Below are positions 18,551 to 26,864 of a stretch of 64,000 nt of DNA, one piece after another (position 1 is the stretch's first letter; every line of letters starts with the position of its first letter). The position numbers and the translations under genes are program-made. Under the pieces are notes generated by a model. The model worked only from the letters and a program-made list of their open reading frames with translations. It made no database searches and was not told where the DNA came from. This DNA is from Bacteroidales bacterium (lineage in GTDB: Bacteria; Bacteroidota; Bacteroidia; Bacteroidales; WCHB1-69), in the NCBI GenBank assembly GCA_024400635.1, contig JAKSMI010000007.1, positions 1 to 64,000 of the forward strand, written 5' to 3'.

Positions 18551-20025
18551 AATTCATCAATTAAATCTTCGTAATTATTAAATGGTTCAACTGCTTTAAG
18601 AAATGCCTTTGCTTGGGCATTAGACATTCCTTGAGCCAATTGATTGTTATACATGGTTTTTAGCATATTTCGGACAACATTGGTATCCATATCTGAATAA
18701 GGTTGCTTTTGTCCGACTTCATTTTGTGCTTTATCAATGTATATTGTTTCCGTTGGAATTGCTTCTTCAATAAATTTGAGTAGCGTCTCAATGGCTTGTT
18801 CTGGCTTGTCCTTGGCCAACAATTTTATACTTTGAATCATTGCGTGGTCACGATTAACCACAAAAGACCATTTGTCATCTTTTTTCTTTTCAAGCCAAAG
18901 TGGTTGAAAACAAGTTCCTGCACGTTGCTTGAGGATTTTTCCACGATGGCGATACACTTCACAACCCGCTGCTCGAACATCGTTAGCATAGGCTCTAAGT
19001 TGCTCGATGCATTTTGCAGGAGGATAGGCTTTTGATTTTTTTATATCAATCTGCCAATCAAAATCAAGATTATTAGGTATGTCTATCTGTATTCGAACCA
19101 ACTTATAATGCTCCTCTTTTCGGAATAGTCCGAGCCAATCACCTGCTAACAATAGCCGATTGCCTCTATAGACATAAAAACCTTGTTGAGCAGACCAGCC
19201 ATTAGTCCCTTCCGCACGTTTGAATGCTTCCTCTGATGAAAATTGATTTTTGTGAGGCAATACAAACCCCTTCATTGTCGCACCACTGCCAAATCCTATG
19301 GCGTCAGTTGGTTTTACCTGAGTTGCTGGCTCGTCTAAACAAAATGGATTCCAAGGTTCTATAGGAAAATCACCCCAATAGATAGTTATGCTTTTGCTTT
19401 CAATGAAACGATGGAAAGTCATTGCTATATGTCGTTTTACTCTATCTAATGCGTGAGAAAACTTTTCCTGTGCATTTTGATTCGTTATATTTGTGTCGAG
19501 AGATACAATTCTATCTAAATCCGACCAAACAACAATAGTTCCAGATTTTTTATCATCCAATGAATGTTCAAATTCTTCGGGAATCCACTTTACAAGTTCC
19601 CATTGGTCGCTTTGTGCAATATAATCTAAATCCCATGACCAATAAACAGAAGCATAATTTTCCTTTCGACTAATGACAGATAATTTTCTACATTGAGAGA
19701 AAGATGCAGTTTTTAGACCTAACCCAAAACGACCTAAATCAGTTTCGCTTCGTTGTTCTAATGGGTTTTGAGCACCAGGACATAGTGCTAAAACGAGTTC
19801 GTCATTGTTCATTCCACAACCATCATCTTCTATAGATATTATAGAATTACCACCTCTCCAAATACGACTTACGCGAATATTTTTCGCACCTGCGGAGATG
19901 GAATTATCTATGATATCAGCGACAGCAGTTTCCAAACTATAACCAATAGCCCGAAAAGTCTCAATCATAGATGAGGCTTTGGGTATGGCGGATTGCTTTG
20001 CTATGTTTTTGTAATCTATAGACAT
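18547..20025 (-). CDS. MORC-like GHKL ATPase of the restriction system
   Basis: 492 residues. The GHKL (gyrase-Hsp90-histidine kinase-MutL) ATP fold is clear: N box AVADIIDNSISAGAKN (about 35-50), G1 SIEDDGCGMNN (about 65-75), and G2 DLGRFGLGLKTASFSQC (about 96-112). The remainder matches the S5-like and C-terminal parts of bacterial MORC/MutL-type proteins encoded in restriction loci. It probably uses ATP-driven dimerisation to clamp or compact DNA. It starts 2 bases after the methylase stop codon and ends overlapping the Z1 gene, which fixes it in the operon. Confidence 0.88.
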   Translation of the reverse strand: MSIDYKNIAKQSAIPKASSMIETFRAIGYSLETAVADIIDNSISAGAKNIRVSRIWRGGNSIISIEDDGCGMNNDELVLALCPGAQNPLEQRSETDLGRFGLGLKTASFSQCRKLSVISRKENYASVYWSWDLDYIAQSDQWELVKWIPEEFEHSLDDKKSGTIVVWSDLDRIVSLDTNITNQNAQEKFSHALDRVKRHIAMTFHRFIESKSITIYWGDFPIEPWNPFCLDEPATQVKPTDAIGFGSGATMKGFVLPHKNQFSSEEAFKRAEGTNGWSAQQGFYVYRGNRLLLAGDWLGLFRKEEHYKLVRIQIDIPNNLDFDWQIDIKKSKAYPPAKCIEQLRAYANDVRAAGCEVYRHRGKILKQRAGTCFQPLWLEKKKDDKWSFVVNRDHAMIQSIKLLAKDKPEQAIETLLKFIEEAIPTETIYIDKAQNEVGQKQPYSDMDTNVVRNMLKTMYNNQLAQGMSNAQAKAFLKAVEPFNNYEDLIDEL

Positions 20026-20027
20026 TA

Positions 20028-21320
20028 TTATTGTGGGATTTGTTCAAGTATTTTTTGTGCTATCTTTTCGGCAAGAAGTACGGGTACGGCATTCCCAATT
20101 TGCTTAAAAGCAGCACTACGACTTCCTTCAAAGAAAAAATCATCAGGGAAAGATTGTAAACGTGCCGCCTCTCGGATTGATATTGAGCGAACATTTTCAA
20201 TTGTCGGCTTAGGGGTTGGATAAATGTAATAATGACCATCCATTGCAATATGAGCGACAACAGTATGACAACAACCATCAGGATTTACAACTGAGAATCG
20301 ATTTAAAAACGTTTCTTTATTTTTATGTTTCTGATGGTCTGCTGGTATTTCTTTATATGATAATTGTTTTTGCTCTTTAAGAAACTTCTGAATTGCCCAT
20401 ACATAAATCTCTCTGTCATTTAAGTTGTTAGGCCTTGCAATATGTTGTGTTGTAAATGGCAAAACACCACGAAGACGATTCCTTTGTAAATATTCCATTT
20501 CCGACAACTCTTTTGCATAATTCACTGCACCACATAAAGTTCCCTCTCCTGCTTTAAGTGTCGGTAAATCTGAGAACAAATCCCTCATTACTTTATATGG
20601 GGTTTCTCGTTTTTGAAAATCTGGATAGTGATAGTTGGTTGGGACACCGTTATCATCAAAAAGTTTCCAGCCAATGATAATCATACGTTGGCGTTTTTGT
20701 AGTACTCCAAAATCAGAAGCAAGTTGAATATTGCCTTTTATGTCATACCCTAAGTCTCTAACCAGACGTTGTAAATCTTCGTATGGTTTTCCACCTTTCG
20801 CAGTCCTTATTGATGGTACATTTTCAAATACAAACATCTTGGGTTTGTATTTATCCAAAAATTGAACATAAAATTTATACAACTCGTTTCGAGGGTCATC
20901 TTCTATTTTTTTTCCTAAACGAGCACGACCTGCAACAGAATATGCTTGACAAGGAGGTCCACCTATTATAATATCAATAGGTTGTTCATGAGCAAGGTCA
21001 TCAACTTTGGCAAATATATCGTGTATCGTATTTTCTCCTATTTCAGCTTGAATAACGCTATCGATAACTTCTTTGGGAACTTGATTCCAAAGTTTACTTC
21101 CATCTTCTTTTTCTTTCTTATTGCGAAGATAATCTTCGTAAATGTTCAGTTGATTATTTTTGTTTAAATAATGGAAAGCCGCACGCGTACGCAATGTGTC
21201 GCATGCATATTTATCCATTTCTATATGCGCTATTGGTTCGAAGCCCGCCCTAATAAAACCTTCAGACAAACCACCTGCACCAGCGAATAAATCGATGAAA
21301 GTATATTTCTTTTTCGCCAT
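20028..21320 (-). CDS. DNA cytosine-5 methyltransferase
   Basis: 430-residue m5C methylase of the Dcm type. Motif I is FIDLFAGAGGLSEGF (residues 8-22), motif IV is IIGGPPCQAYSVAGRAR with the catalytic Cys in PPC (about residue 121), motif VI is FVFENV, motif VIII is KRQRMIIIGW, and motif X is FKQIGNAVPVLLAEKIA. It is expected to protect host sites from the linked PD-(D/E)XK nuclease. It starts 3 bases after the XRE regulator stop. The target sequence cannot be read from the protein. Confidence 0.94.
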   Translation of the reverse strand: MAKKKYTFIDLFAGAGGLSEGFIRAGFEPIAHIEMDKYACDTLRTRAAFHYLNKNNQLNIYEDYLRNKKEKEDGSKLWNQVPKEVIDSVIQAEIGENTIHDIFAKVDDLAHEQPIDIIIGGPPCQAYSVAGRARLGKKIEDDPRNELYKFYVQFLDKYKPKMFVFENVPSIRTAKGGKPYEDLQRLVRDLGYDIKGNIQLASDFGVLQKRQRMIIIGWKLFDDNGVPTNYHYPDFQKRETPYKVMRDLFSDLPTLKAGEGTLCGAVNYAKELSEMEYLQRNRLRGVLPFTTQHIARPNNLNDREIYVWAIQKFLKEQKQLSYKEIPADHQKHKNKETFLNRFSVVNPDGCCHTVVAHIAMDGHYYIYPTPKPTIENVRSISIREAARLQSFPDDFFFEGSRSAAFKQIGNAVPVLLAEKIAQKILEQIPQ

Positions 21321-21323
21321 AAC

Positions 21324-21539
21324 TCACCCTTTTATCAGTTCATAGAGTTCCATTTCGAGGCCATTGGCCACGGCGAGCAGTGTATAGTAGGTGGGGTTGC
21401 GCTCTCCGCGTTCAAGCATGCCTATGTAGTTGCGGTTTATCTGGCACTTGTCGGCCAATTCATATTGGGTAAAACCTTTCCGCAAACGGAATTTCTTTAT
21501 CTTTTCTCCCAAATCAAGGAGTGCTTTTTTATCGTCCAT
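21324..21539 (-). CDS. XRE-family helix-turn-helix regulator (C-protein-like)
   Basis: A 71-residue single-domain HTH protein: FRLRKGFTQYELADKCQINR with NYIGMLERGERNP forms the helix-turn-helix, and it ends LEMELYELIKG. Size and position (first gene, 3 bases before a methylase) match controller proteins of restriction-modification systems, which delay nuclease expression when the locus enters a new host. I use the ATG at 21539. A longer frame starts with GTG at 21563, but that codon abuts the hairpin at 21570-21599, so it is less likely. Confidence 0.85.
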   Translation of the reverse strand: MDDKKALLDLGEKIKKFRLRKGFTQYELADKCQINRNYIGMLERGERNPTYYTLLAVANGLEMELYELIKG

Positions 21540-21569
21540 AATACCTACTATAAGTGTTATCACAAAACA

Positions 21570-21599
21570 AAAGCGGAGTGCTTTTCAGCACCCCGCTTT
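21570..21599 (-). terminator. Hairpin with U-rich tail ahead of the defence operon
   Basis: On the minus strand, AAAGCGGGGTGC pairs with GCACTCCGCTTT (one G-U pair) around a 6-base loop and is followed by TGTTTTG, a rho-independent shape. It lies 30 bases upstream of the regulator ATG. It either terminates transcription coming from the HNH remnant side or attenuates the defence operon leader. A second small hairpin (TTGAGGT/ACCTCAA) is at 21615-21632. Confidence 0.6.
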
Positions 21600-21657
21600 C
21601 AATAAAATTCATCATTGAGGTTTGCACCTCAACTTTATTCCTTATCTTATTCATTTT

Positions 21658-21711
21658 TCATTTGCCAATTGTTATAAACTCTTCCCGTGTCCAGAGGTTT
21701 CTTTGTGCCAT
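21658..21711 (-). pseudogene. N-terminal stub resembling an HNH endonuclease
   Basis: An ATG frame of 17 codons beginning MAQRNLWTREEFI, the usual opening of a family of island-borne HNH endonucleases (RNWTREEL...). It then runs out of homology and stops. Behind it, 21725-21890 on the minus strand has coding-like pieces in two frames (VEKDIILRRSDL and EDLLRLGMEKEG) that I cannot assign. The stub marks the decayed upstream edge of the defence island. The assignment rests on a short match. Confidence 0.4.
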
Positions 21712-21892
21712 AATTTTTCAAATTCTAATTCATTGACCTTCTTTTTCCATACCCAACCGCAGCAAATCTTCAGCAACGCATCTCTTCCTCTACTTTGTTT
21801 TGATTTCCCAGATCTGAACGGCGAAGAATGATGTCTTTCTCTACTGTCGAGCCTGCTGCCGTCCAACGGACGGAAACTTTATTTTTGTCAGC

Positions 21893-21924
21893 ACACAGTT
21901 GTACAATTTATTGTACAACTGTGT
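21893..21924. repeat. Perfect 14-bp inverted repeat
   Basis: ACACAGTTGTACAA and its exact reverse complement flank a 4-base centre (TTTA). It lies between the defence island edge and the nadE promoter (about 100 bases before the nadE -7 box). It has no T-run on either side, so a dimer-binding operator, a mobile-element end or a processed hairpin are more likely than a terminator. Confidence 0.7.
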
Positions 21925-22023
21925 ATTGATTTTGCAAAATTACAAAAAAATCTCAAATTTATTCTTGAAAAATATAACTGTGCAAATTCAACACCTAAAC
22001 GATTAAACATTAAAAAAAATCTG

Positions 22024-22031
22024 TAACTTTG
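22024..22031 (+). promoter_or_regulatory. -7 box of the nadE promoter
   Basis: TAACTTTG matches TAnnTTTG, 57 bases before the nadE ATG, in an A+T-rich leader. No clear -33 element is visible. Confidence 0.5.
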
Positions 22032-22087
22032 CATTTCATTTTGCATATTACGTTTGTGAGCTTTTGTTTTATTAATATTTTGTGGAA

Positions 22088-22918
22088 ATGACTATACCAG
22101 GTTCAAACTTCTTCCCATTCATGACCGATGAAAGCCAGTTGCGGCAAACAGCTGCAACCATCCGCGAAACAATGAGCCAGTACATTCAACACTGCAACTT
22201 GCAGTCACTCGTGCTCGGAATCTCCGGTGGCATCGATAGCGCCCTCTGCGCCGCACTCCTGCGCCCCGTCTGCGAACAAAACAATATCCCACTCATCGGC
22301 CGCTCCATCACTATCGAAACCAATCCCAATGATGAGGTTGCCCGCTCTCTGATGGTCGGCAAGGCCTTCTGTCCCGACTTCCAACATCTCGACCTGACCG
22401 AGACTTTCTTCGAAAATAAAAAGCTTTTGATCAATTACGATGCTTCACAACTGTCGAAAATGCGTCAGGGAAATATGAAAGCCCGTATGCGTATGATGAT
22501 TCTCTACGACCTCGCTCAACTCAACCGCGGCATCGTTATTTCTACCGATAATTATACTGAGTATTTGACTGGATTCTGGACCCTCCATGGCGATGTTGGC
22601 GACTACGCTCCCATCATGAACCTCTGGAAAACCGAAGTCTTCAACCTCGCCAAAGTACTGCTCTCAGAGTGCAATCCAGACCAGTTTGCAGCCCTCGATG
22701 CCTGTATCAAGGCTACTCCCGTCGATGGCCTTGGTATCAGCAGCTGCGACTGCGAGCAACTCGGTATGCCTAACTATTACGAGGTCGACAAGTTGTTCGC
22801 TGCTTATTTCAATGGCGACAAAAGTCTTGAAGACCACACGCTGATTCAGCGCTACAAACGCTCACAGTACAAACGCGAAAATCCAATGTCAATTCCTCGC
22901 GAAAATCTGTGTCATTAA
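22088..22918 (+). CDS. nadE: NH3-dependent NAD+ synthetase
   Basis: Amidates deamido-NAD to NAD with ATP, the last step of NAD synthesis. It is a single synthetase domain of about 276 residues with no glutaminase domain, so it uses ammonia. The PP-loop LGISGGIDSALCAAL is near residue 45, STDNYTEYLTGFWTLHGDVGD matches the nucleotide/NaAD site, and ATPVDGLGISSCD fits the family. The ATG at 22088 (MTIPG) is preferred; a GTG two codons upstream (22082) is in frame. A TAnnTTTG box lies 57 bases upstream. The next gene is 34 bases downstream. Confidence 0.93.
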   Translation: MTIPGSNFFPFMTDESQLRQTAATIRETMSQYIQHCNLQSLVLGISGGIDSALCAALLRPVCEQNNIPLIGRSITIETNPNDEVARSLMVGKAFCPDFQHLDLTETFFENKKLLINYDASQLSKMRQGNMKARMRMMILYDLAQLNRGIVISTDNYTEYLTGFWTLHGDVGDYAPIMNLWKTEVFNLAKVLLSECNPDQFAALDACIKATPVDGLGISSCDCEQLGMPNYYEVDKLFAAYFNGDKSLEDHTLIQRYKRSQYKRENPMSIPRENLCH

Positions 22919-22952
22919 TCTTTTATATTATTGATAATAAATAGAATAATCT

Positions 22953-23813
22953 ATGGAAAAGTTCATTCAGGTGATTGTTGATGCTGGCGCAACCAAGACG
23001 GCATTCGCGGTTTTGGGCGGCAAGGACTTGGTGCACGAATTCGTGGGCACTGGCATCAATGCCAACTACTCCACCGATGAGCAAATCAATAAGGTGTTCG
23101 ACCATTTTGTGGATTCTTTGCCGAAGGCTTATCATAAACCTGAAAAAATAACCTACTACGGAGCGGGTTGTGCCAGCGAACAGAATGCTATGCGCATTGC
23201 TGCCGTTATTGCCAGCCGGTTCCCTAAAGCGACTTTCAGTATTTATTCCGACCTGATGGAGGCTTGCCATGCTTTGTGTGGAAATAATTCGGGCCTTGTT
23301 GCCATTCTCGGTACCGGCTCCAGTTCCTGCCTCTACGATGGCAATATCATTGTTAAGCGAGCTCCTTCGCTTGGCTATCTCATTGGCGATGAAGGCAGTG
23401 GTACACATCTTGGCAAAAAGTTGATAACCAGCTATATGATGGGTAAATTGCCAATGTTTCTCCTTGATGAAATCGAAAAGGACTTCGACCTTACACCCGA
23501 AAAAGTGATTCAGCGAATTTATCGCAAAGCCAGTCCGAACAAGTTTTTTGCATCCTTTTCTCCCTTTATTGAAAAATATCTGAAAGAGCCGGCCGTTAAA
23601 AAAATATGCAAGGATTCCTTTGGCGAATTTTTCGACAATCAAGTGGGGTATTATGATAAGGATTCATACAACCAACTACATTTGATGGGCTCGATTTCAT
23701 TCCATTTCAAGGATGTGATCGCAGAGGTGGCTGAAGAAAAAGGAATACCATTGGGTACAATTATCGGCTCGCCGATGTCATTATTAAAAGCATATCATAC
23801 TGAAAATTTATAA
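22953..23813 (+). CDS. BadF/BadG/BcrA/BcrD-type ATPase, probable amino-sugar kinase
   Basis: 286 residues of the ASKHA fold. The phosphate-1 motif VDAGATKTAFAV is at 9-20, phosphate-2 ILGTGSSSCLYD is near 112, and GYLIGDEGSGTHLGK, the conserved loop of N-acetylglucosamine-kinase-like members, is near 135. This Bacteroidota branch lacks the cysteines of the 2-hydroxyacyl-CoA dehydratase activators, so a sugar (GlcNAc or anhydro-sugar) kinase role is inferred. The substrate is unproven. It is 7 bases upstream of tsaE and is likely co-transcribed with it. Confidence 0.8.
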   Translation: MEKFIQVIVDAGATKTAFAVLGGKDLVHEFVGTGINANYSTDEQINKVFDHFVDSLPKAYHKPEKITYYGAGCASEQNAMRIAAVIASRFPKATFSIYSDLMEACHALCGNNSGLVAILGTGSSSCLYDGNIIVKRAPSLGYLIGDEGSGTHLGKKLITSYMMGKLPMFLLDEIEKDFDLTPEKVIQRIYRKASPNKFFASFSPFIEKYLKEPAVKKICKDSFGEFFDNQVGYYDKDSYNQLHLMGSISFHFKDVIAEVAEEKGIPLGTIIGSPMSLLKAYHTENL

Positions 23814-23820
23814 TACCGTT

Positions 23821-24225
23821 ATGATTATCACGAAGCAAGAAGAGTTGTCCTTGGTGGCCGCCGACCTGTTGAAAATACACAGCGACGATCGTGTTTTTGG
23901 CTTTTACGGTGAAATGGGTGCGGGAAAAACCTCGCTTATCAAGGAACTATGTCGCCAGCTCGGCGTTTCCGGCACGACTTCCAGCCCGACTTTCGCTATT
24001 GTTAACGAGTATTTTACCGATGATGGCGAACCTATATATCATTTTGATTTTTACCGCATCAATGATATCGACGAAGCCGTGAAAATCGGTTTCGAGGATT
24101 ATCTGTACAGTGGGTCCTATTGCTTTATCGAATGGACCGATAAAGTTCAGGAAATGCTTCCGGATGATTATATCGAAGTGAATATCAAAGTGTTGGAAGA
24201 CGGAAGAAGAGAGTTTAACTACTAA
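23821..24225 (+). CDS. tsaE: tRNA t6A biosynthesis ATPase TsaE
   Basis: A small P-loop protein (134 residues) needed with TsaB/C/D to make threonylcarbamoyl-adenosine at tRNA position 37. Walker A is GEMGAGKTSLIK (about 31-42), and the family signatures TSSPTFAIVNEY, HFDFYRI and CFIEWTDK are all present in order. The ATG at 23821 is 7 bases after the kinase stop. The following gene is an alanine-dehydrogenase-like protein, a neighbourhood I recall from other Bacteroidota. Confidence 0.94.
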   Translation: MIITKQEELSLVAADLLKIHSDDRVFGFYGEMGAGKTSLIKELCRQLGVSGTTSSPTFAIVNEYFTDDGEPIYHFDFYRINDIDEAVKIGFEDYLYSGSYCFIEWTDKVQEMLPDDYIEVNIKVLEDGRREFNY

Positions 24226-24239
24226 TCATAATACTACCG

Positions 24240-24947
24240 ATGGAATTTGCATTGCATTATTTGCCAGAAGAGCATACGAAGGAACAGACCTTTTTTTACG
24301 AAATAAATCATCATCCCACTTGTTTAGGCTTGGTGAAAGGTGATCGTCCCATTCCTGATGTGCTGTTGTTTCATCCTCAAGTTGTTAAAGCGTTGGTGGA
24401 GCGTGGTGTAAAGGTCTTTGTTCAGCGTGGTTATGCCGACCACACCTCCATGACGGATATGGATTACGCTAATGTTGGTGCGGATATTGTAGATGATTTC
24501 GTGGCATTGACGCAATTGGCTAAGATTTTGGTCAAGTTTTCGCCTTTTACAGACATAGAGACGCAGATGCTTCAGAATGGGCAGATTATTGTGTCGAGAG
24601 TACTTCCATCCGAGTTGGACGTTCAGTATATTAATGTTTTAGCAAAGAAAAAGATTTCTGCTGTTGCCATCAATTTTATCAAAGGGAAAGATGGTTGGAG
24701 TGTGTTGGATAATATTTTAATGTCATCCACCAATGCGGAAATTATGACGCAACGATTGGCACATTTTATTCTTCCGTTGATAGAATCGTTGTTGTTTTCC
24801 AACAACTTGCGCTATGGTGTGCAGACTAACCCAGCCTTGTTGGAAAGCATGTATTGTTATCGAGGGACATTGTGCAACAAAATGATAGCCACGCAGTTAG
24901 ATGTAATGTGGAAGGATATTCTTTCGATATGCTTTGACTTAAATTAA
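24240..24947 (+). CDS. Alanine dehydrogenase/PNT-like protein lacking the NAD domain
   Basis: 235 residues that resemble the N-terminal catalytic-domain half of the alanine dehydrogenase/transhydrogenase family: VVKALVERGVKVFVQRGYADHTSMTD and ADIVDDFVALTQLAKILVKFSPF correspond to the substrate-domain strands. After SSTNAEIMTQRLAHFILP the sequence jumps to a C-terminal helix (LLESMYCYRGTLCNKMIA). The roughly 150-residue Rossmann domain with its GxGxxG motif is missing, while normal members are about 370-400 residues. There is no frameshift; the frame is clean. It may be a non-enzymatic relic retained beside tsaE, or a decayed gene. It would not be expected to bind NAD. Confidence 0.72.
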   Translation: MEFALHYLPEEHTKEQTFFYEINHHPTCLGLVKGDRPIPDVLLFHPQVVKALVERGVKVFVQRGYADHTSMTDMDYANVGADIVDDFVALTQLAKILVKFSPFTDIETQMLQNGQIIVSRVLPSELDVQYINVLAKKKISAVAINFIKGKDGWSVLDNILMSSTNAEIMTQRLAHFILPLIESLLFSNNLRYGVQTNPALLESMYCYRGTLCNKMIATQLDVMWKDILSICFDLN

Positions 24948-25090
24948 AAAACAATAACCCTATACTTAAACGAACTATTCACTGGCGGACTCGTTATTCT
25001 GTGGGTCCAATGATAGAAGGATGTAAAGAAAACTCTCGTTTATAGTTTCATATTTTTACATACAACTAAACTCTTGTTTCTTTTTTTTAT

Positions 25091-25098
25091 TATTTTTG
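25091..25098 (+). promoter_or_regulatory. -7 box upstream of the orphan membrane protein
   Basis: TATTTTTG matches TAnnTTTG and lies 26 bases before the ATG at 25125, giving a short leader. Upstream (24948-25090) is A+T-rich with no gene seen. Confidence 0.5.
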
Positions 25099-25124
25099 CA
25101 TTTTAATTTATTGGATAAAATATT

Positions 25125-25931
25125 ATGAGTATTCTTGAGTATTTAAACAACAACACATTTTATTCTTTGCCCGAAATCTTGAATCTGCATCACGGCAATC
25201 CATTGGGTTTGACTCCAGTGGCAGAATTGATATTCATCTTTGTGGTTGTGGCTATTATGGGCTATTTCAACCATAGAATCAGATATTATGGAAAATCACA
25301 GTATTATCCAGTTTTGTATACACTGCTGGCTATTTCAACCATCTCTATTTTTTATTATTGTTTTCAGGCGGATTTGCCGACCATTGAGCCGCACAATCCA
25401 TTTGCAAAACCTTGCATTGGATGGTTCTGCTACCCAGATGCCGTAGGTTGGACTTGGGCTATCATTGGTATTGCAGGTATGATGATTGTGATTTACAATA
25501 TGTTGATTGCGGTGATGCAGACCACTGCTGAAATGTCGGTGCATGCTAAATTGATAGAAGGCAAACCATGGAAAGAATGGAAATGGGCTGTTTATATTTC
25601 TTTGTTTGGTGTTGCAGCGATTGGCTTCAGTCATACTGGAACGCACGAATTTGCCACATGGACATTGATTATAACCCAGTTGATTCTTCTGCTTTTTGTT
25701 ATTGGCAAAATTATCTTCGACAGCATCAGATGCAAAAACGCTTTGTGGGGTATTTCTATCGGTTTGGTGTTTTACATCAGTCTGATTGCCATTATGATGT
25801 TGACGACTGAATGTATGTATGGAACAGCTTATTTCTTTGTGGGCTGTTTGGCGATTTTCTCTGCAGCTAAGGCAAGAAAGAAAAATGCCAAAAAATCCTC
25901 ATACGACAATACAATCGATGGCAAGCAATAG
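25125..25931 (+). CDS. Orphan multi-pass membrane protein
   Basis: 268 residues, unrecognised. Seven hydrophobic segments are visible at roughly 33-50, 62-80, 107-130, 152-168, 175-196, 204-224 and 228-245. The N terminus is short and the C-terminal tail is basic and polar (KARKKNAKKSSYDN). A soluble-looking stretch between helices 2 and 3 has two cysteines (KPCIGWFCYPDAVG). A GTHEFA motif lies between helices 4 and 5. It has its own TAnnTTTG box. The gene ends right at the border of the rearranged segment that follows. No function can be assigned. Confidence 0.75.
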   Translation: MSILEYLNNNTFYSLPEILNLHHGNPLGLTPVAELIFIFVVVAIMGYFNHRIRYYGKSQYYPVLYTLLAISTISIFYYCFQADLPTIEPHNPFAKPCIGWFCYPDAVGWTWAIIGIAGMMIVIYNMLIAVMQTTAEMSVHAKLIEGKPWKEWKWAVYISLFGVAAIGFSHTGTHEFATWTLIITQLILLLFVIGKIIFDSIRCKNALWGISIGLVFYISLIAIMMLTTECMYGTAYFFVGCLAIFSAAKARKKNAKKSSYDNTIDGKQ

Positions 25932-25995
25932 GCGTGATAATTTCATCGTATGATGGATAAAAGAACTGACCCGCAAACACCCTGATGACCATTGA

Positions 25996-26040
25996 CATGG
26001 AGTTGAAGATGGAGTCGGTGATGTGGTCAACTTTCAGCAT
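25996..26040 (-). pseudogene. N-terminal fragment of a metallo-beta-lactamase-fold hydrolase
   Basis: An ATG overlapping the fabD stop by one base (TAATG) opens MLKVDHITDSIFNSM. This looks like the start of the same MBL-fold family whose body is found at 27554-28129. After residue 15 the sequence changes to unrelated text. I infer that fabD was followed by this MBL gene in the source genome, and that rearrangement split it. Confidence 0.45.
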
Positions 26041-26864
26041 TATGCTTCCAATGATTTCTGAATCCTTCTGATGAGTCCGGTCAGAACCATTCCGGGGCCG
26101 CACTCTACGAACTCTTCCGCACCATCATTAATCATATTGATGACGGTCTGAGTCCATCGGACGGATGAAGTCAATTGTGCCAGAAGGTTCTTCTTGATTA
26201 CCACAGGGTCGGAATATGGCTTTGCATCCACATTCTGGTAAATCGGACAGCAAGGAGTCTTGAACTCCGCCTTCTCGATGGCGGCAGCCAGTTCCACACG
26301 TGCAGGCTCCATCAGCGGAGAATGGTAGGCACCACCCACAGCCAAAGGCAAAGCACGCTTTGCGCCAGCCTCCTTCAGTCGGGCACAAGCCTCTTTCACT
26401 GATTCCACTTCACCGGAGATTACCACCTGCCCGGGGCTGTTGTAGTTTACAGGAACCACCACACCCTCAATCTCCGAGCACACCTTCTCAATGGTCTCGT
26501 CAGGAAGATTGATGATGGCAGCCATCGTTCCGGGAACCTTCTCGCAACAAGCCTGCATAGCCATTGCACGGGCATACACTAAACGGAGTCCGACCTCGAA
26601 GCTCAATGAGCCAGCAGCAACCAGAGCCGAGAACTCGCCCAACGAATGACCGGCCACCATATCGGGCTTGAAGTCATCCATACACAGGGCAGTGATAACC
26701 GAATGCAGGAAGACGGCCGGCTGAGTCACCTTTGTCTGCTTCAGGTCATCCTCAGTGTCACCTTCTTCCTCGTTCCAAAGCTCGCTGCCGTGCCCCTCCT
26801 TGAGGGGCCTTGTTCTCTTCGCGGGTGTTCCTTTGCCGGGGAACCTCCACGAAACTGCCGTCAA
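26040..26864 (-). pseudogene. fabD: 5'-truncated fabD (malonyl-CoA:ACP transacylase)
   Basis: From about position 26770 to the stop this is a good FabD: TKVTQPAVFLHSVITAL, then GHSLGEFSALVA with the catalytic Ser, GGAYHSPLME with the catalytic His, and the C terminus CGPGMVLTGLIRRIQ. The first ~50 residues, including the oxyanion-hole motif GQGAQ, are missing. The first 30 codons of the open frame are instead IS5 transposase DNA read in another frame. The product cannot be active, and as FabD is essential an intact copy must exist elsewhere. Base composition looks richer in G+C than the flanking genes, suggesting a transferred or duplicated piece. Confidence 0.85.

Noticed and set aside
22923..23642. 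239-codon minus-strand open frame opposite the BadF-type kinase gene
   Set aside because: It is fully antisense to a well-supported gene whose motifs are in order; its translation has no family features.
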